A stretch of DNA of 64,000 bases from Hyphococcus sp. (GTDB lineage: Bacteria; Pseudomonadota; Alphaproteobacteria; Caulobacterales; Parvularculaceae), in the NCBI GenBank assembly GCA_013002535.1, contig JABDJK010000009.1, positions 60,292-124,291 of the forward strand, written 5' to 3'. A program made the translations under genes and the position numbers. Each line of letters begins with the position of its first letter. The stretch's first letter is position 1. Under the pieces are notes generated by a model, which was given only the letters and a program-made list of their open reading frames with translations, was not told where the DNA came from and ran no database searches. Positions 25,177-35,047 of this stretch are shown here, in pieces.

Positions 25177-25494
25177 AGGTCGAATATTTTCACCCCAATC
25201 GGGCAAAACGGCAAGCGCTGCACCCCGCGTCATTACTGGGGGAAAAATAAATCGTTTCTTAAAATCGCCATATTTGGCCCCTGCTCGCGCCTAATTCGCC
25301 GATCAAAATGAAACCGTCGAACGGGCGCCCGAGCAGGGAATTCCGGTTTTAACCATCGCCCCCAGCCCCCGGGAGATCAGGCTTTTACGCCCGTTCGACA
25401 TTTTTATTTTTTGTTGCGTATCAAAATAGGCGTTGCATGAAGGTCTTGACCTTTGGGGCGGCAGCGATGAGACAGGCCGGCGCTGAAGCTCGCT
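25177..25494. other. Divergent promoter region, no gene
   Basis: This 318-base stretch lies between the DUF2794 gene (minus) and the AEC transporter gene (plus). No supportable gene was seen. A T-rich patch near 25400-25420 could be part of a promoter, but no clear -35/-10 pair could be assigned. Confidence 0.4.
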
Positions 25495-26433
25495 TTGGGG
25501 CCGCCCTTGTCTGCTGTTTTTTCCGTTGCGCTGCCGGTATTCGGCATAATCGCCGCCGGCATTTTCGCCGGACGGTTTCAATTCCTGACAATTGAAGATT
25601 CGCAATCCCTCAACAAATTTGTTTTCCGATTTGCAATGCCCGCGGCGCTTTTCGGATTAACGGCAGGGTCCGCGCCGCCCGGGCCTGAAGCGGCGCCGTT
25701 TGTCGGGTCTTACGCAATTGCAGCAGCAATCGTTTTGTTCGCCGCCTATCATTTATCAAAAAAGCTATTCGCGTTGACCGGGCAGGAAGCTGGCGCCCAT
25801 TCGCTTGCATCGGTGATGGGCAACGCAGTCTTTCTCGGGTTACCCATCGCCCTGTCAATTGAAGGTTGGGGCAAGCCCTTTGTCATGCTGATGCTGATCG
25901 AGGGCGTTTTTGTTATCGGCGCCGGCGCCGCAATGCTCGCGTCTCGCGATAACGCAAGCGGCGGCGCGTTCGTTGGATACTTCGTAAAACCGCTTAAGAA
26001 CCCGCTCGTTGCCGGAATGGCGCTTGGGTTTTTGTATTCCGTCATTGGCCTTGGATTTTCAGGCCCGGTTGAAACTTTCTTTTCGTTACTGGGCCGCGCG
26101 GCTGGACCCACAGCCCTTTTTTCCCTTGGGCTTTTCCTCGCCACGCACAAATTCCCGGATATGAAAGTTGTCGGCGGACGCGTCAGTTTTATTGCAATCG
26201 GGAAGATGATTGCCCTGCCCGCAATTGCGCTTGGTCTCGCTGCCTTCTTCGGGGTTTCGGATCCACACTATCTCGGCGCATTGGCCTTGTTCATGTTCGT
26301 GCCGTCCGGCGTCACCACATTCGTCATGGCGAGCCAGGCAGGCGCCGGGGAAACCGAAACAGCGGCGGCGGTTTTCGCAACAACGCTGCTATCCGTTCTG
26401 ACAATTTCCGGCGTGTTGATCGCCTTTGCATAG
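25495..26433 (+). CDS. AEC-family (auxin efflux carrier-like) transporter
   Basis: The product is about 312 residues with ten predicted membrane helices in two inverted halves. Family features are FVFRFAMPAALFGLTAG near residue 40, VMGNAVFLGLPI with the conserved Asn near 107, and FVPSGVTTFVMASQ near 265. Bacterial members (MleP/MdcF-like) export or import organic acids, but the substrate is not predictable. The start is uncertain: no ATG is near, and TTG codons at 25495 and 25507 both fit the first helix, the latter with GGGG 8 bases upstream. Its neighbours do not reveal its role. Confidence 0.85.
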   Translation: MGPPLSAVFSVALPVFGIIAAGIFAGRFQFLTIEDSQSLNKFVFRFAMPAALFGLTAGSAPPGPEAAPFVGSYAIAAAIVLFAAYHLSKKLFALTGQEAGAHSLASVMGNAVFLGLPIALSIEGWGKPFVMLMLIEGVFVIGAGAAMLASRDNASGGAFVGYFVKPLKNPLVAGMALGFLYSVIGLGFSGPVETFFSLLGRAAGPTALFSLGLFLATHKFPDMKVVGGRVSFIAIGKMIALPAIALGLAAFFGVSDPHYLGALALFMFVPSGVTTFVMASQAGAGETETAAAVFATTLLSVLTISGVLIAFA

Positions 26434-26642
26434 ATCGCAAAATTCGTGATTTACAGCACTGTGAATCAGGGTGACTAACAGGGCCCGGCGAAATCGACCA
26501 GGATCGGCTGCAGCCCGCATGGCGCAAGCAACTAAATGGCCGCCCTTGAACGCATTTTTTCGCAGTGAACCGCCGAAATCAGACAGCTTCGTTATTTTTA
26601 TTTGCTCTGTATAGAGATGTATTAAACTTAGGCGCGATTGCG

Positions 26643-28118
26643 TTATCGTTCGCGGGCCAGCGTTTCCTTCACCGCCTTAACGAGATCACCCCGCGGCGCA
26701 GAAAACTGCGCCGGCTGATCTTCGCGCCAGGCTTTGTTGTCTTCAATGTCTTTAGACAACGCTGCGCCGAGAGCCAGATCCTTGATCGTGATTTCGCCAG
26801 CCCCACGTTCGTCCGGCCCCTGAATGACGGCAACCGGCGATGATCGCTTATCTGCATATTTCAGTTGCTTGGCAAAATTTGATCCGCCAAGGTAGACCTC
26901 GGCGCGCACGCCGGCGTTTCGCAGTTCCATTGCCATCTGCTGATACGAAGCCATTTGATCTTTTTCGAGCGCCAAAATGACGACAGGACCAGCCGTGTTG
27001 GCGCCTAAGGATTTCTTCAGCTCAAGCGCCGTAAGAAGTCGTGACACGCCAACAGAAACGCCAACCGCCGGAACCTCTACGCCTTTAAAGCGCGCGACAA
27101 GTCCGTCATATCGGCCACCGCCGCCAAGAGAGCCAATCTGGACGGGTTTACCTTTTTCATCGAGGATCGCCTCATTGAAATCGGCTTCAAAAATTGGCCC
27201 CGTATAATATTCCAGGCCGCGAATGACAGAGCAATCGATCACAATCGGGCGCCTTGCAAAATCAGGAATTGCCGATTTTATTCCATTGAGTTCGGCAACG
27301 CCGTCCTCGCCAGATTTCGTTCCCGTTATAAGCTTTTCAATATTCCCAAGCGGATCGCCATCACCCTCTGCCGACTGCAAAAATGCGATCACGGTTTCTA
27401 TATGTTCCGGGTCGAGTTTGGCCCCGTCAGTATAATCACCGGATTCGTCCGCACGCCCGCCGCCAAGCAAATGACGAACGCCGACTTCTCCGAGGCGATC
27501 AAATTTGTCCATGGAACGCATCACATTGAGGCGCGTTTCCCATTTCTCTTCGCTCGCAAGCCCAATTTTTTCAAACAGCCCGTCGACAATCTTTCGATTG
27601 CTGACCTTAACCGTGAATTCGTTTCGCGCGACGCCGGCCGCCTCAATGGCGTCGCAGAACATGGCGCAGATTTCTGCGTCCGCATAAGGCGCCGGCGCGC
27701 CGACTGTATCGGCGTCACATTGCGTAAATTGACGGAAGCGTCCCGGCCCCGGCTTTTCGTTGCGCCAGACCGGGCCAACCTGGTAACGGCGAAAAGGCTT
27801 CGGCAATGGATCAAAATTTTGGGCAACAAAACGCGCCAGCGGCGCGGTCAAATCGTAGCGCAGGGAGATCCACTGATCGTCGTCATCCTGAAGAGAAAAG
27901 ACGCCCTGATTTGGCCGATCGACATCTGGCAGAAATTTGCCGAGTGCATCAGTATATTCAAATGCCGGTGTTTCCAGCGGATCGAAACCGTAGGACTCGT
28001 AAACCGCGCTTATGCGCGCCAGAACTTCGCGTTCTTTGATAATTTCGGCGCCTAGACGGTCGCTGAACCCGCGCGGTGTCCGCGCCTTTGGCCGGGAAGG
28101 TTTATTCTTTTTCGCCAT
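26643..28118 (-). CDS. hisS: Histidyl-tRNA synthetase
   Basis: The product is 491 residues. Class II signatures are present: RYDLTAPLARFVA and RYQVGPVWRNEKPGPGRFRQ (motif 2), the HisRS-specific LEYYTGPIFEA (histidine A), and GGGGRYDGLV with GVSVGVSRL (motif 3). The C-terminal part (VVILALEKDQMASYQQMAMEL) is the anticodon-binding domain. The cytosolic enzyme charges tRNA-His. The ATG at 28118 begins with a lysine-rich tail; an upstream in-frame start would add 28 unrelated residues. Alphaproteobacteria often have this longer type. Confidence 0.95.
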   Translation of the reverse strand: MAKKNKPSRPKARTPRGFSDRLGAEIIKEREVLARISAVYESYGFDPLETPAFEYTDALGKFLPDVDRPNQGVFSLQDDDDQWISLRYDLTAPLARFVAQNFDPLPKPFRRYQVGPVWRNEKPGPGRFRQFTQCDADTVGAPAPYADAEICAMFCDAIEAAGVARNEFTVKVSNRKIVDGLFEKIGLASEEKWETRLNVMRSMDKFDRLGEVGVRHLLGGGRADESGDYTDGAKLDPEHIETVIAFLQSAEGDGDPLGNIEKLITGTKSGEDGVAELNGIKSAIPDFARRPIVIDCSVIRGLEYYTGPIFEADFNEAILDEKGKPVQIGSLGGGGRYDGLVARFKGVEVPAVGVSVGVSRLLTALELKKSLGANTAGPVVILALEKDQMASYQQMAMELRNAGVRAEVYLGGSNFAKQLKYADKRSSPVAVIQGPDERGAGEITIKDLALGAALSKDIEDNKAWREDQPAQFSAPRGDLVKAVKETLARER

Positions 28119-28231
28119 AACATTGCGGGGTCTAGCCGATGCAACGTTGCGGGGCAATCGCCGTTTACCGGTGAGCTTGAGCGGCGACTGCCGCTGCTCC
28201 ATAATCGGCGCAGATAAAGCGGGAGAATTTT

Positions 28232-28684
28232 ATGACAATGCGATGGATTTCCGCGATAGCGTCGGCTGCAGCGCTTCTCGGGTGCAGCCCCGTGCCCTCT
28301 GATATGTTCTTGACGCTCAGCATCTCCACCGACGGCGCCGCCGTCGAGACATCCATTAACGGCAAAGCGAATGCGTTCTTGTCAGGCGATAGTGGGTCGA
28401 TGGTAACGAGCGCCCCTTTGAACAAACTTGTTAGAAGCGGCGAAAACGAAGTTTCGTTTGAAATCAGCCCGGTCCAACCACTTCCTGAAACGCCCGGTTT
28501 TTTTTCGAAGCTGGAAATCAGCATCAAAGGTGAAATCATCGACACAATGGTCGAGAGTGATCGGACAATATTTGCGCGCGAATTGACGGCGGAAGAATCA
28601 GCAAAAATCGCTGACGGCGAATCAATTACAATAACCGAAAAATTCACGATCGATCGGGCTGCGCTGAAGGCAATGAAGAACTAA
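28232..28684 (+). CDS. Predicted lipoprotein of unknown function
   Basis: The product is 150 residues with lipobox LLGC, the modified Cys at residue 18, followed by SPVPSD. The remainder is beta-rich (AAVETSINGKANAFLSG, ITITEKFTIDRA) without a recognised family. GGGAG lies a few bases before the ATG. It is divergent from hisS and convergent with the cyclophilin gene, so it is probably a single-gene transcript. Confidence 0.65.
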   Translation: MTMRWISAIASAAALLGCSPVPSDMFLTLSISTDGAAVETSINGKANAFLSGDSGSMVTSAPLNKLVRSGENEVSFEISPVQPLPETPGFFSKLEISIKGEIIDTMVESDRTIFARELTAEESAKIADGESITITEKFTIDRAALKAMKN

Positions 28685-28711
28685 ATATTGGCGGGCGCAG
28701 TTTGCGCTAAA

Positions 28712-29290
28712 TTAATCCGCCAGATCGACACGATTGACGATAATCGGTTCCACTGGAACTTCGCTTGCAAAATCCCCACCGGGGCCAGTTTCGACGGCGC
28801 CAATAGCATCAACAACATCCATGCCATCGACGACGCGCCCGAAAACAGCATAGCCATAGAGCGGCGCCCCTTCGAAAATTCTATGATCAAGCTCTGGATT
28901 GTCTTTAACGTTTATGAACCATTGCGACTGCGCGCTGTCACGTGAATCACCGCGCGCCATGGCAATCGCGCCGCGCAGATTTTTCAATCCATTGTCGCCC
29001 TCGTAGGAAATTGGTTCTTGCAAAGGACGCTCATTGAAATACTTCGAATATCCGCCGCCCTGAAAAACGTATCCATGAACAACGCGATGGATAATCGTTC
29101 GATCATAATGGCCGCCATTGGCGTATTCCAGAAAATTCGCGACTGTGACTGGCGCCTTTTCGCGATCGAGTTCAACGGTGATGTCGCCCATTGAGGTTTC
29201 AATTTTGACCTTGTCAGCGGCAAAAGCCGATGAAAAAACCGCGGTCGACACAAGTGCCGCGAGCAGGGTTTTCAAAATAATATTCATCAT
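28712..29290 (-). CDS. Periplasmic cyclophilin-type peptidyl-prolyl isomerase
   Basis: The product is 192 residues with a signal peptide (IILKTLLAALVSTAVFSSAFA) and a bacterial cyclophilin domain. Diagnostic segments are ANFLEYANGGHYDRTIIHRVV, YVFQGGGYS, GAIAMARGDSRDSAQSQWFI and YAVFGRVVDGMDVVDAI. The active-site Arg (IIHRV), Phe/Gln of FQGG and Gln of AQSQWF are present. It assists folding of exported proteins. GGAG lies 7 bases before the first ATG. The gene is 18 bases downstream of pgi on the same strand, so they may share a transcript. Confidence 0.93.
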   Translation of the reverse strand: MMNIILKTLLAALVSTAVFSSAFAADKVKIETSMGDITVELDREKAPVTVANFLEYANGGHYDRTIIHRVVHGYVFQGGGYSKYFNERPLQEPISYEGDNGLKNLRGAIAMARGDSRDSAQSQWFINVKDNPELDHRIFEGAPLYGYAVFGRVVDGMDVVDAIGAVETGPGGDFASEVPVEPIIVNRVDLAD

Positions 29291-29308
29291 ACATCTCCGC
29301 GCCGAACT

Positions 29309-30970
29309 TTAAGCTTTGCCGCGCCGATCATTTATCCAATTGATAAGCCCGTCGGTCGAGGCGTCATCGCTTCTGGTTTGGTCAGCGTCGCCGCCCAATT
29401 TCGCGATCTTCGGCAGTAATTCTTTCGCTAGCGTTTTGCCCAGTTCCACGCCCCATTGATCGAAAGAGTTTATCCCCCAGATAACGCCCTGACAAAATAT
29501 CTTGTGCTCATATAGAGCGATGAGCGCGCCTAACGTTTCCGGCGTCAATTTCTCCATTAGAATGGAATTTGTGGGCCGGTCGCCCGGAAAAGTTTTGTGC
29601 GCTGCAAGAATATCGGCATCAGGGCCCGCATGCCCTGCTTCATTCAACGCATCACGCGCTTCGTCTTTGGTTTGACCGCGCATCATCGCTTGTGTCTGTG
29701 CTAGAAAATTTGAAAGCAGCAAACGATGATGATCGCCGGTATCGGCGGCGCTTATGGCAGAGGCAATAAAATCGGCAGAAACAAGATCCGTTCCTTGATG
29801 CAAAAGCTGGTAAAAAGCATGCTGTCCATTGGTGCCGGGCTCCCCGAAAACTACCGGGCCGGTCGCTTGCGCGACGTTGGCGCCATCCATCGTCTTGGAC
29901 TTGCCATTCGATTCCATGTCGAGCTGTTGAAGAAATGCCGGGAACCGCGCGAGATGTTGGTCATACGGCAAAATCGCGTGGGCGTTTGCCCCGATAAAAT
30001 TGCGATTCCATATCCCCACAAGCGCTGCCAAAACAGGCATATTTTTTTCTGGCGGCGCTGCGCGAAAATGTTCGTCCATTACATGGGCGCCGCGAAGCAG
30101 TTTTTCGAAATTCGAATAACCAACTTGCAGAGCGATAGAAAGCCCTATCGCCGACCACAATGAAAATCGGCCCCCGACCCAGTCCCAAAACTCGAAAATA
30201 TTTTCCGGCGCTATTCCGAATTCAGTCGCCGCCTTTTCGTTCGTGGACAGGGCGACAAAATGCTTCGCAATATCTTTTTCGCTGGCGCCGCTTGCCAGAA
30301 ACCACTCCTTCGCGGTCGCCGCGTTCGCAATCGTTTCCTGGGTCGTGAATGTTTTGGAAGCCACAATAAACAGCGTGCGTTCAGGGTCAGCACCTGCAAG
30401 CACATCCGCTATATGTTGCCCGTCGACGTTGGAAACAAAATTCGCTTGGCGCCCCTTGATCCAGTAAGGCCGCAACGCATCGACGGCCATTAACGGCCCG
30501 AGGTCTGATCCGCCAATGCCGATATTGACGACATGAGTAAGCGGCCTGCCGGAATATCCGGAGAACTCGCCGGAATGGACTCGCGCGCAAAAATCACTGA
30601 GTCGCCGGCGCACATTTTCAACGCCGAGCGTCACATTTTCACCGTCCACATGAAAAACGCGCGCTGAAAAATCCCGCAAAGCAACGTGCAAGACCGCGCG
30701 ATTTTCAGTCTGATTAATTTTCTCGCCTGCAAACATAGCGGCTTTAGCATTCTCAAGGCCGCACGCTTGCGCGAGGGCAACTAAGTCATCAAGAGTTTCT
30801 TTCGTGATTTTGTTCTTGGAATAATCAAGCAGTAACCCGGCGGCTTCCACCGAGAACCGTGAAAAACGATCTCCATCGTCTTCAAACAACGATCGGATGG
30901 TTTGTCCGCTGATAGATGACGCCCGCTTCTCCAACGACTGCCATATGGCGTCACGCTGTTCTGTACTCAT
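29309..30970 (-). CDS. pgi: Glucose-6-phosphate isomerase
   Basis: The product is 553 residues, the usual length for the long bacterial/eukaryotic PGI. Signatures seen are VNIGIGGSDLGP and FIVASKTFTTQETIANA (sugar phosphate binding), FWDWVGGRFSLWSAIG, the catalytic Glu in MESNGKS, GEPGTNGQHAFYQLLHQG with the catalytic His, and the Lys in SFDQWGVELGKTLA. It interconverts glucose-6-phosphate and fructose-6-phosphate in the cytosol. Confidence 0.96.
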   Translation of the reverse strand: MSTEQRDAIWQSLEKRASSISGQTIRSLFEDDGDRFSRFSVEAAGLLLDYSKNKITKETLDDLVALAQACGLENAKAAMFAGEKINQTENRAVLHVALRDFSARVFHVDGENVTLGVENVRRRLSDFCARVHSGEFSGYSGRPLTHVVNIGIGGSDLGPLMAVDALRPYWIKGRQANFVSNVDGQHIADVLAGADPERTLFIVASKTFTTQETIANAATAKEWFLASGASEKDIAKHFVALSTNEKAATEFGIAPENIFEFWDWVGGRFSLWSAIGLSIALQVGYSNFEKLLRGAHVMDEHFRAAPPEKNMPVLAALVGIWNRNFIGANAHAILPYDQHLARFPAFLQQLDMESNGKSKTMDGANVAQATGPVVFGEPGTNGQHAFYQLLHQGTDLVSADFIASAISAADTGDHHRLLLSNFLAQTQAMMRGQTKDEARDALNEAGHAGPDADILAAHKTFPGDRPTNSILMEKLTPETLGALIALYEHKIFCQGVIWGINSFDQWGVELGKTLAKELLPKIAKLGGDADQTRSDDASTDGLINWINDRRGKA

Positions 30971-31059
30971 GCGCGCCTACCCATAAGTTGTCGGATTTGA
31001 AAAGAATTTTAACGGCCATTCTCAACGCGAATTAATGCTGACCTATTAGGTATACATTT

Positions 31060-31227
31060 ATGCCAGAAACGCCAACACCTGAGAAAATCGTCAAACGCGC
31101 CTTAACCGGAATAGCGGCGATTTTCGCAGTAGCCGCGATATTTGGAGCAAAAGCCTACGAAATTGAACATCGCATGACGCCAAGCGCGAATATTGCCCAG
31201 GCCAACAGCTCCCCAGCGACGCAATAG
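31060..31227 (+). CDS. Small single-pass membrane protein, 55 residues
   Basis: ATG 31060 opens a 55-codon frame ending at TAG 31227. The product has a charged N-terminus (PETPTPEKIVKRAL), one membrane helix (GIAAIFAVAAIFGAKAY) and a polar tail. It lies between divergent pgi and the convergent DsbD-like gene, filling most of a 270-base gap. The ribosome site is weak (TTAGG at 12 bases upstream). No family was recognised. Coding is supported by the clean helix and charge pattern only. Confidence 0.5.
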   Translation: MPETPTPEKIVKRALTGIAAIFAVAAIFGAKAYEIEHRMTPSANIAQANSSPATQ

Positions 31228-31240
31228 GCGCCAACCGGCG

Positions 31241-33343
31241 CTAATTTCTTTTCAGGGCATTAACCACAATTTTCTTTGAAAGGGTCTGTGGCAACACTTC
31301 CGGGGCGCCTGATGCATCGTAAAATACGTAAAGCGGGACGCCGCTAGCGCCAAAACTTTCCAGCGCCGCGGTGATTTCAGGATCGCGCACCGTCCAATCC
31401 GCCACCATCAACACTGTACCCGTCTCGCGGAATGCGTCCGAAATCTCTTTCGTTTTAAGGACTGTCATTTTGTTGAATTGACACGTGACGCACCAGGCGG
31501 CGGTGAAATCTACGAATACCGGCGTGCCTGATGCGCGAAAAGCGTCGAGCAGCTCAGGGTCATAGATCTCGGGCGAAATCGCCCCATAGGCGCCAGGCTT
31601 CTCAACACCGGTATCGGCAGATGCTTCTATCCGCGTTAACGGCGCGACAGCGGCGACCACTGCGAGCGCGGCCGCGATCCGCGCAGCGAACGCCGCACGG
31701 CCATCGCCCTTGCTTTGCTCAAAAAGCCAAGCCCCAAGCGAAATGAAGAGTGCGCCGGACAGCAACACGCCAAGGGCGCCGTCACCTGTCTGGCGAGCAA
31801 ATACCCAAAGAAAATATGCAGCAGCCGCGAAAACCGGAAACGCCAGCGCCTGCTTGAAAGTCGCCATCCACGCACCAGGTTTTGGCATGCGTTTTCCGAG
31901 TGCTGGATAGAATGACAAAAGGACATATGGCGCAGCGAATCCGATCGCCAGCACAGCGAAGATCAAGATGCCGATCACGGGCGGGCGCAGTAACGCAGCG
32001 CCCATGGGCGCACTTAGAAGCGGCCCGATGCATGGCGCCGCAACGACCACAGCCAATGCGCCAGTAAAAAATGCGCCCGTCGCTCCGCCTTTATGGGTCA
32101 GCCCCTGGCCCGCGCCAGCAATACTTGCGCCGACATGAAAGACGCCAAAAAGATTTAAGCCAACAAGCAGCAAAATATATGCAGACAATCCAACGACCAT
32201 CGGCGATTGAAGATGGAAACCCCAACCAAGCTGCGCGCCGCCAGCCCGCAAAATAAGCAATGCGCCGCCGATAAGTAGAAACGTGGCTAAAACCCCCGCC
32301 CCATACAGCAACCCGTGTTGACGGATCTCACCGTTATTTTCGGAAGCGCTATTTAATATATTTGCCGCTTTTACAAATAGGATTGGAAAAACGCACGGCA
32401 TTGCATTCAAGATGACGCCGCCAAAAAACGCCATTGCGAGAAGCAATCCCAAGCCTCGTTCAGAAACGGTTGCCGCCGCCGTTAGCGGTCGCGGTTTCGC
32501 GATCGGTCGATCGACCTCGGCGGAAATTGCAATATGTTGCTCGTCGTCGCCGCCAAATCGAAGTACGCCTGGCAAGACACCGGCCTCTACATGCTCCACC
32601 CATCCCGGCTGCATTCTAATCGTTAGGCGATCTCCGGCGAGAACAGCACGTTGTGCTGCGGCTGGTTTCGTCAGCCCCTCCTGCTCCGGGAAAAAGAAAA
32701 TGTTCTCGGTCGACGCCGACCAATTGTCGATGACCAGTTCATAGTCGCCGTTTTGACCAGCGGAAAATTTTGCCGGATAGTCTGCGATCGGCGGCGTCGC
32801 TTTTCGCGCAGCCCGAAACAAAGGCGCAAGATCGTATCGCGGCGTTGCGCGCTCAAGGACAGGCAGCGAAATCGAAAAAGCCGCGTCTTCCGGCACGCAA
32901 ATTTCTTCGCACGCCTGCCATAGCGCCTTGACCTTGATATCGATGGTCTCGCCGACAATTGCTTCTTCCGGCGCTGTAAGGGGCGCCAGAAATACCGGCT
33001 CGCCTTCATGGGCATAGCTTGCCAGTGGCCCAACAGGAATGAATTCCGGGGCTGGAAATACGACCTCCCCGGGCTCAAACCCGGGCGGCAATTCCCACTC
33101 TAAAGCGAGCGGCAATCCAGCGTCGCCAGGGTTCTTCCAGAAAACGTGCCAGTTATCGCGAACCTTCTGATGAAATGCGAGCCAAGTTGTTCCCCCTGGC
33201 TCAATCCCGCTTTTCTCCGACAATAAAGTCGTCGTGGTGTATTCGCGTTCTGCCGTCGATTGCGCGTTGGCGCCAATCGATACACCCCAAATTAGAAGTA
33301 TCAGGACGGCGAAAATCGCAAATGGTCTGTTGACGGGATACAT
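31241..33343 (-). CDS. DsbD/ScsB-type thiol:disulfide reductase
   Basis: The product is 700 residues. After a signal peptide comes a periplasmic N-terminal domain of the DsbD-like (ScsB-type) family (FHQKVRDNWHVFWKNPGDAG; ALWQACEEICVPEDAAF with a Cys pair). Next is an eight-helix DsbD membrane domain with Cys in NAMPCVFPILF and VAAPCIGPLL, then a C-terminal thioredoxin domain (VDFTAAWCVTCQFNK, CVTC active site; ASGVPLYVFYD). Electrons pass from cytosolic thioredoxin through the membrane domain to periplasmic disulfide substrates such as those of cytochrome c maturation. All three Cys pairs are present. It is a single-gene transcript. Confidence 0.92.
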   Translation of the reverse strand: MYPVNRPFAIFAVLILLIWGVSIGANAQSTAEREYTTTTLLSEKSGIEPGGTTWLAFHQKVRDNWHVFWKNPGDAGLPLALEWELPPGFEPGEVVFPAPEFIPVGPLASYAHEGEPVFLAPLTAPEEAIVGETIDIKVKALWQACEEICVPEDAAFSISLPVLERATPRYDLAPLFRAARKATPPIADYPAKFSAGQNGDYELVIDNWSASTENIFFFPEQEGLTKPAAAQRAVLAGDRLTIRMQPGWVEHVEAGVLPGVLRFGGDDEQHIAISAEVDRPIAKPRPLTAAATVSERGLGLLLAMAFFGGVILNAMPCVFPILFVKAANILNSASENNGEIRQHGLLYGAGVLATFLLIGGALLILRAGGAQLGWGFHLQSPMVVGLSAYILLLVGLNLFGVFHVGASIAGAGQGLTHKGGATGAFFTGALAVVVAAPCIGPLLSAPMGAALLRPPVIGILIFAVLAIGFAAPYVLLSFYPALGKRMPKPGAWMATFKQALAFPVFAAAAYFLWVFARQTGDGALGVLLSGALFISLGAWLFEQSKGDGRAAFAARIAAALAVVAAVAPLTRIEASADTGVEKPGAYGAISPEIYDPELLDAFRASGTPVFVDFTAAWCVTCQFNKMTVLKTKEISDAFRETGTVLMVADWTVRDPEITAALESFGASGVPLYVFYDASGAPEVLPQTLSKKIVVNALKRN

Positions 33344-33424
33344 ACCGCCTAGTTAATGCCGCTTGGCTTTCAAGCCAATTAAGAATTGCGAGTTTCCAGC
33401 TATTCTCGTCAAATTGTGAGGAAG

Positions 33425-33457
33425 AAAAAGCGGGCCGCGCAATTTTGCACGGCCCGC
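33425..33457 (-). terminator. Intrinsic terminator of sapC
   Basis: GCGGGCCG (33430-33437) pairs with CGGCCCGC (33450-33457). The stem extends by GCAA/TTGC after one mismatch. On the minus strand a T-run (33425-33429) follows. It lies 27 bases after the sapC stop. Confidence 0.85.
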
Positions 33458-33483
33458 GGAAATATCTGTACAATCAATAAACG

Positions 33484-34275
33484 CTAGTTGAGCGGTGAAC
33501 TCACCATATTCGCTTCTGTAAAGCCGTATCGCGCAGCGCGACGAGCCAAGAGCTGGCGCCAATTCGCCATAGACATCAGCATAGCGTAAAGCAGCGGTAG
33601 AAACTGCGATTTGTGCAATTCCACAACCTGCTCATCTGCGAGCGCTTTCAACTTGTTTTCATCGATACCGAAATAATCAGCGAAAGATTTCGCCTCGTTT
33701 TCACCCTCCGGTGTGAACTGAGCCGATTGCGCATGAACAATGTCAAACGCGGCAAGGCGTTTAGCGAAATCGTCGGTCATTTGACGTTCGCGCTCAAACG
33801 CTTTGCAAAATTCAACCGCATCGTTTGAAACTTTTGTCGGCTCACCATTTTCAAATAAAGGAAATTCGGAATTTTCCGTCAGTCCCTCATAGTCGCGATC
33901 AATAACAACCGCCATACGTTCGCCGCCTGTTTCAGCAGCAACGCCAAACGGATAGCGCCGCAAATAACCCGGCACGTATCGATTTTGTTCCCACTCGCCG
34001 TTTTCATCAACAAACAGGTTGACTTCATCAACGACGCCGACGACCGCCAGCGGCAATAGCTGTTCTTTTGACGTAAAGATAATCGGATAATCTTTTGACG
34101 CTGCCGGAATTTCCGTCACTGTAATCGGGATAGCGCGCACCGCAGAACAAAATCCATAGCGTTTTGACGGCTTCGATAATCCCAACTGCCCGTGTTGTTC
34201 TTTCGCCAATAATTCCGGCTTGTTGAACAGGAACATATTTCCTGTCAGTTCCGGTGCTCCTTGAGGCTCGTTCAT
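33484..34275 (-). CDS. SapC-family protein
   Basis: The product is 263 residues and matches the SapC family: YGFCSAVRAIPITVTEIPAA, YPIIFTSKEQLLPLAVVGV and ENLFVDENGEW-like NLFVDENGEWEQ, RYVPGYLRRYPF. The name derives from a Campylobacter S-layer export locus. In Caulobacterales such genes usually sit beside TonB receptors or flavin-dependent halogenases, but here there are none. The function is not known. It has no signal peptide. Confidence 0.85.
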   Translation of the reverse strand: MNEPQGAPELTGNMFLFNKPELLAKEQHGQLGLSKPSKRYGFCSAVRAIPITVTEIPAASKDYPIIFTSKEQLLPLAVVGVVDEVNLFVDENGEWEQNRYVPGYLRRYPFGVAAETGGERMAVVIDRDYEGLTENSEFPLFENGEPTKVSNDAVEFCKAFERERQMTDDFAKRLAAFDIVHAQSAQFTPEGENEAKSFADYFGIDENKLKALADEQVVELHKSQFLPLLYAMLMSMANWRQLLARRAARYGFTEANMVSSPLN

Positions 34276-34469
34276 GCGCCAACCTTTCTACTCTTGTCGC
34301 AAACCATGGGCTGACGAAATTAACGCCTGCCCAATAAATAATCGGGCGCACGCTTAGCAAAAAGCCGGTGGGGCTCCAAGCCTTAAGGGCCGGATTTTAC
34401 TGATTATTTGCGAAACATGAGCATTGCGGCGATTTTTGACGCGCCGGCGGCGTGCAGCACCGGCGTCTT

Positions 34470-34958
34470 TCAGCCGCTTTTGATCGCCTGGTATACAGCG
34501 CGCATGTGAAGAACATCGGCTTCGGCGCGGTGGATATGCGGCGTTTTGACGGACGCCAAATTGCTCGCTTTTCGGTAATCGCTTTCTGGCAGCCCGGGAA
34601 ATTGTTCGGCAAAATCTGCAAGCGAAAATCTCTGTTTCTCGCCGCCAGCCGCGAACAAGCGGTAGAGCCAAAATGCGTCCCAGTCTGGCGCATCCGAAAG
34701 GACGATTTGGCCCCCGAGTTCCTTATTCAGCGCACGGCATACTTCTGCAGCTGGCCGGCCATCTTTTAAAAGGTGGTCTTGTGAAATCCCGTGTAAATTT
34801 TCTGCAGCAGGATCCCAAACTTCCAGCGGCCAATCCGGATCAGGCGCGATCAGATATGAGGTCGGCGATCCAGTCAGCTTGCACCAACCAACTTCAATTG
34901 GCCATGAAGTTTGGCTCAAGCCAGAGGCCTCAAGGTCTATGAAGATTATCTCGCTCAA
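34470..34958 (-). CDS. DEDDh-type 3'-5' exonuclease
   Basis: The product is 162 residues with the four acidic motifs of the DnaQ-like superfamily: FIDLEASGL (D-x-E) at the start, LSDAPDWDAFWL (second Asp block), and HRAEADVLHM (H-x4-D) near the end. The size is near RNase T and oligoribonuclease, but details match neither clearly. It is therefore called only as an exonuclease-fold nuclease acting on single-stranded ends. It stands alone, divergent from yjbQ. Confidence 0.8.
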   Translation of the reverse strand: MSEIIFIDLEASGLSQTSWPIEVGWCKLTGSPTSYLIAPDPDWPLEVWDPAAENLHGISQDHLLKDGRPAAEVCRALNKELGGQIVLSDAPDWDAFWLYRLFAAGGEKQRFSLADFAEQFPGLPESDYRKASNLASVKTPHIHRAEADVLHMRAVYQAIKSG

Positions 34959-35047
34959 ATGATTTCTTTGCCGCTTGAATTCTGGACGCCTATCAATAGC
35001 ATGATTGGTTGTTTAATAAGCCCAAACTAAGAATTTTAAGGGAAAAA

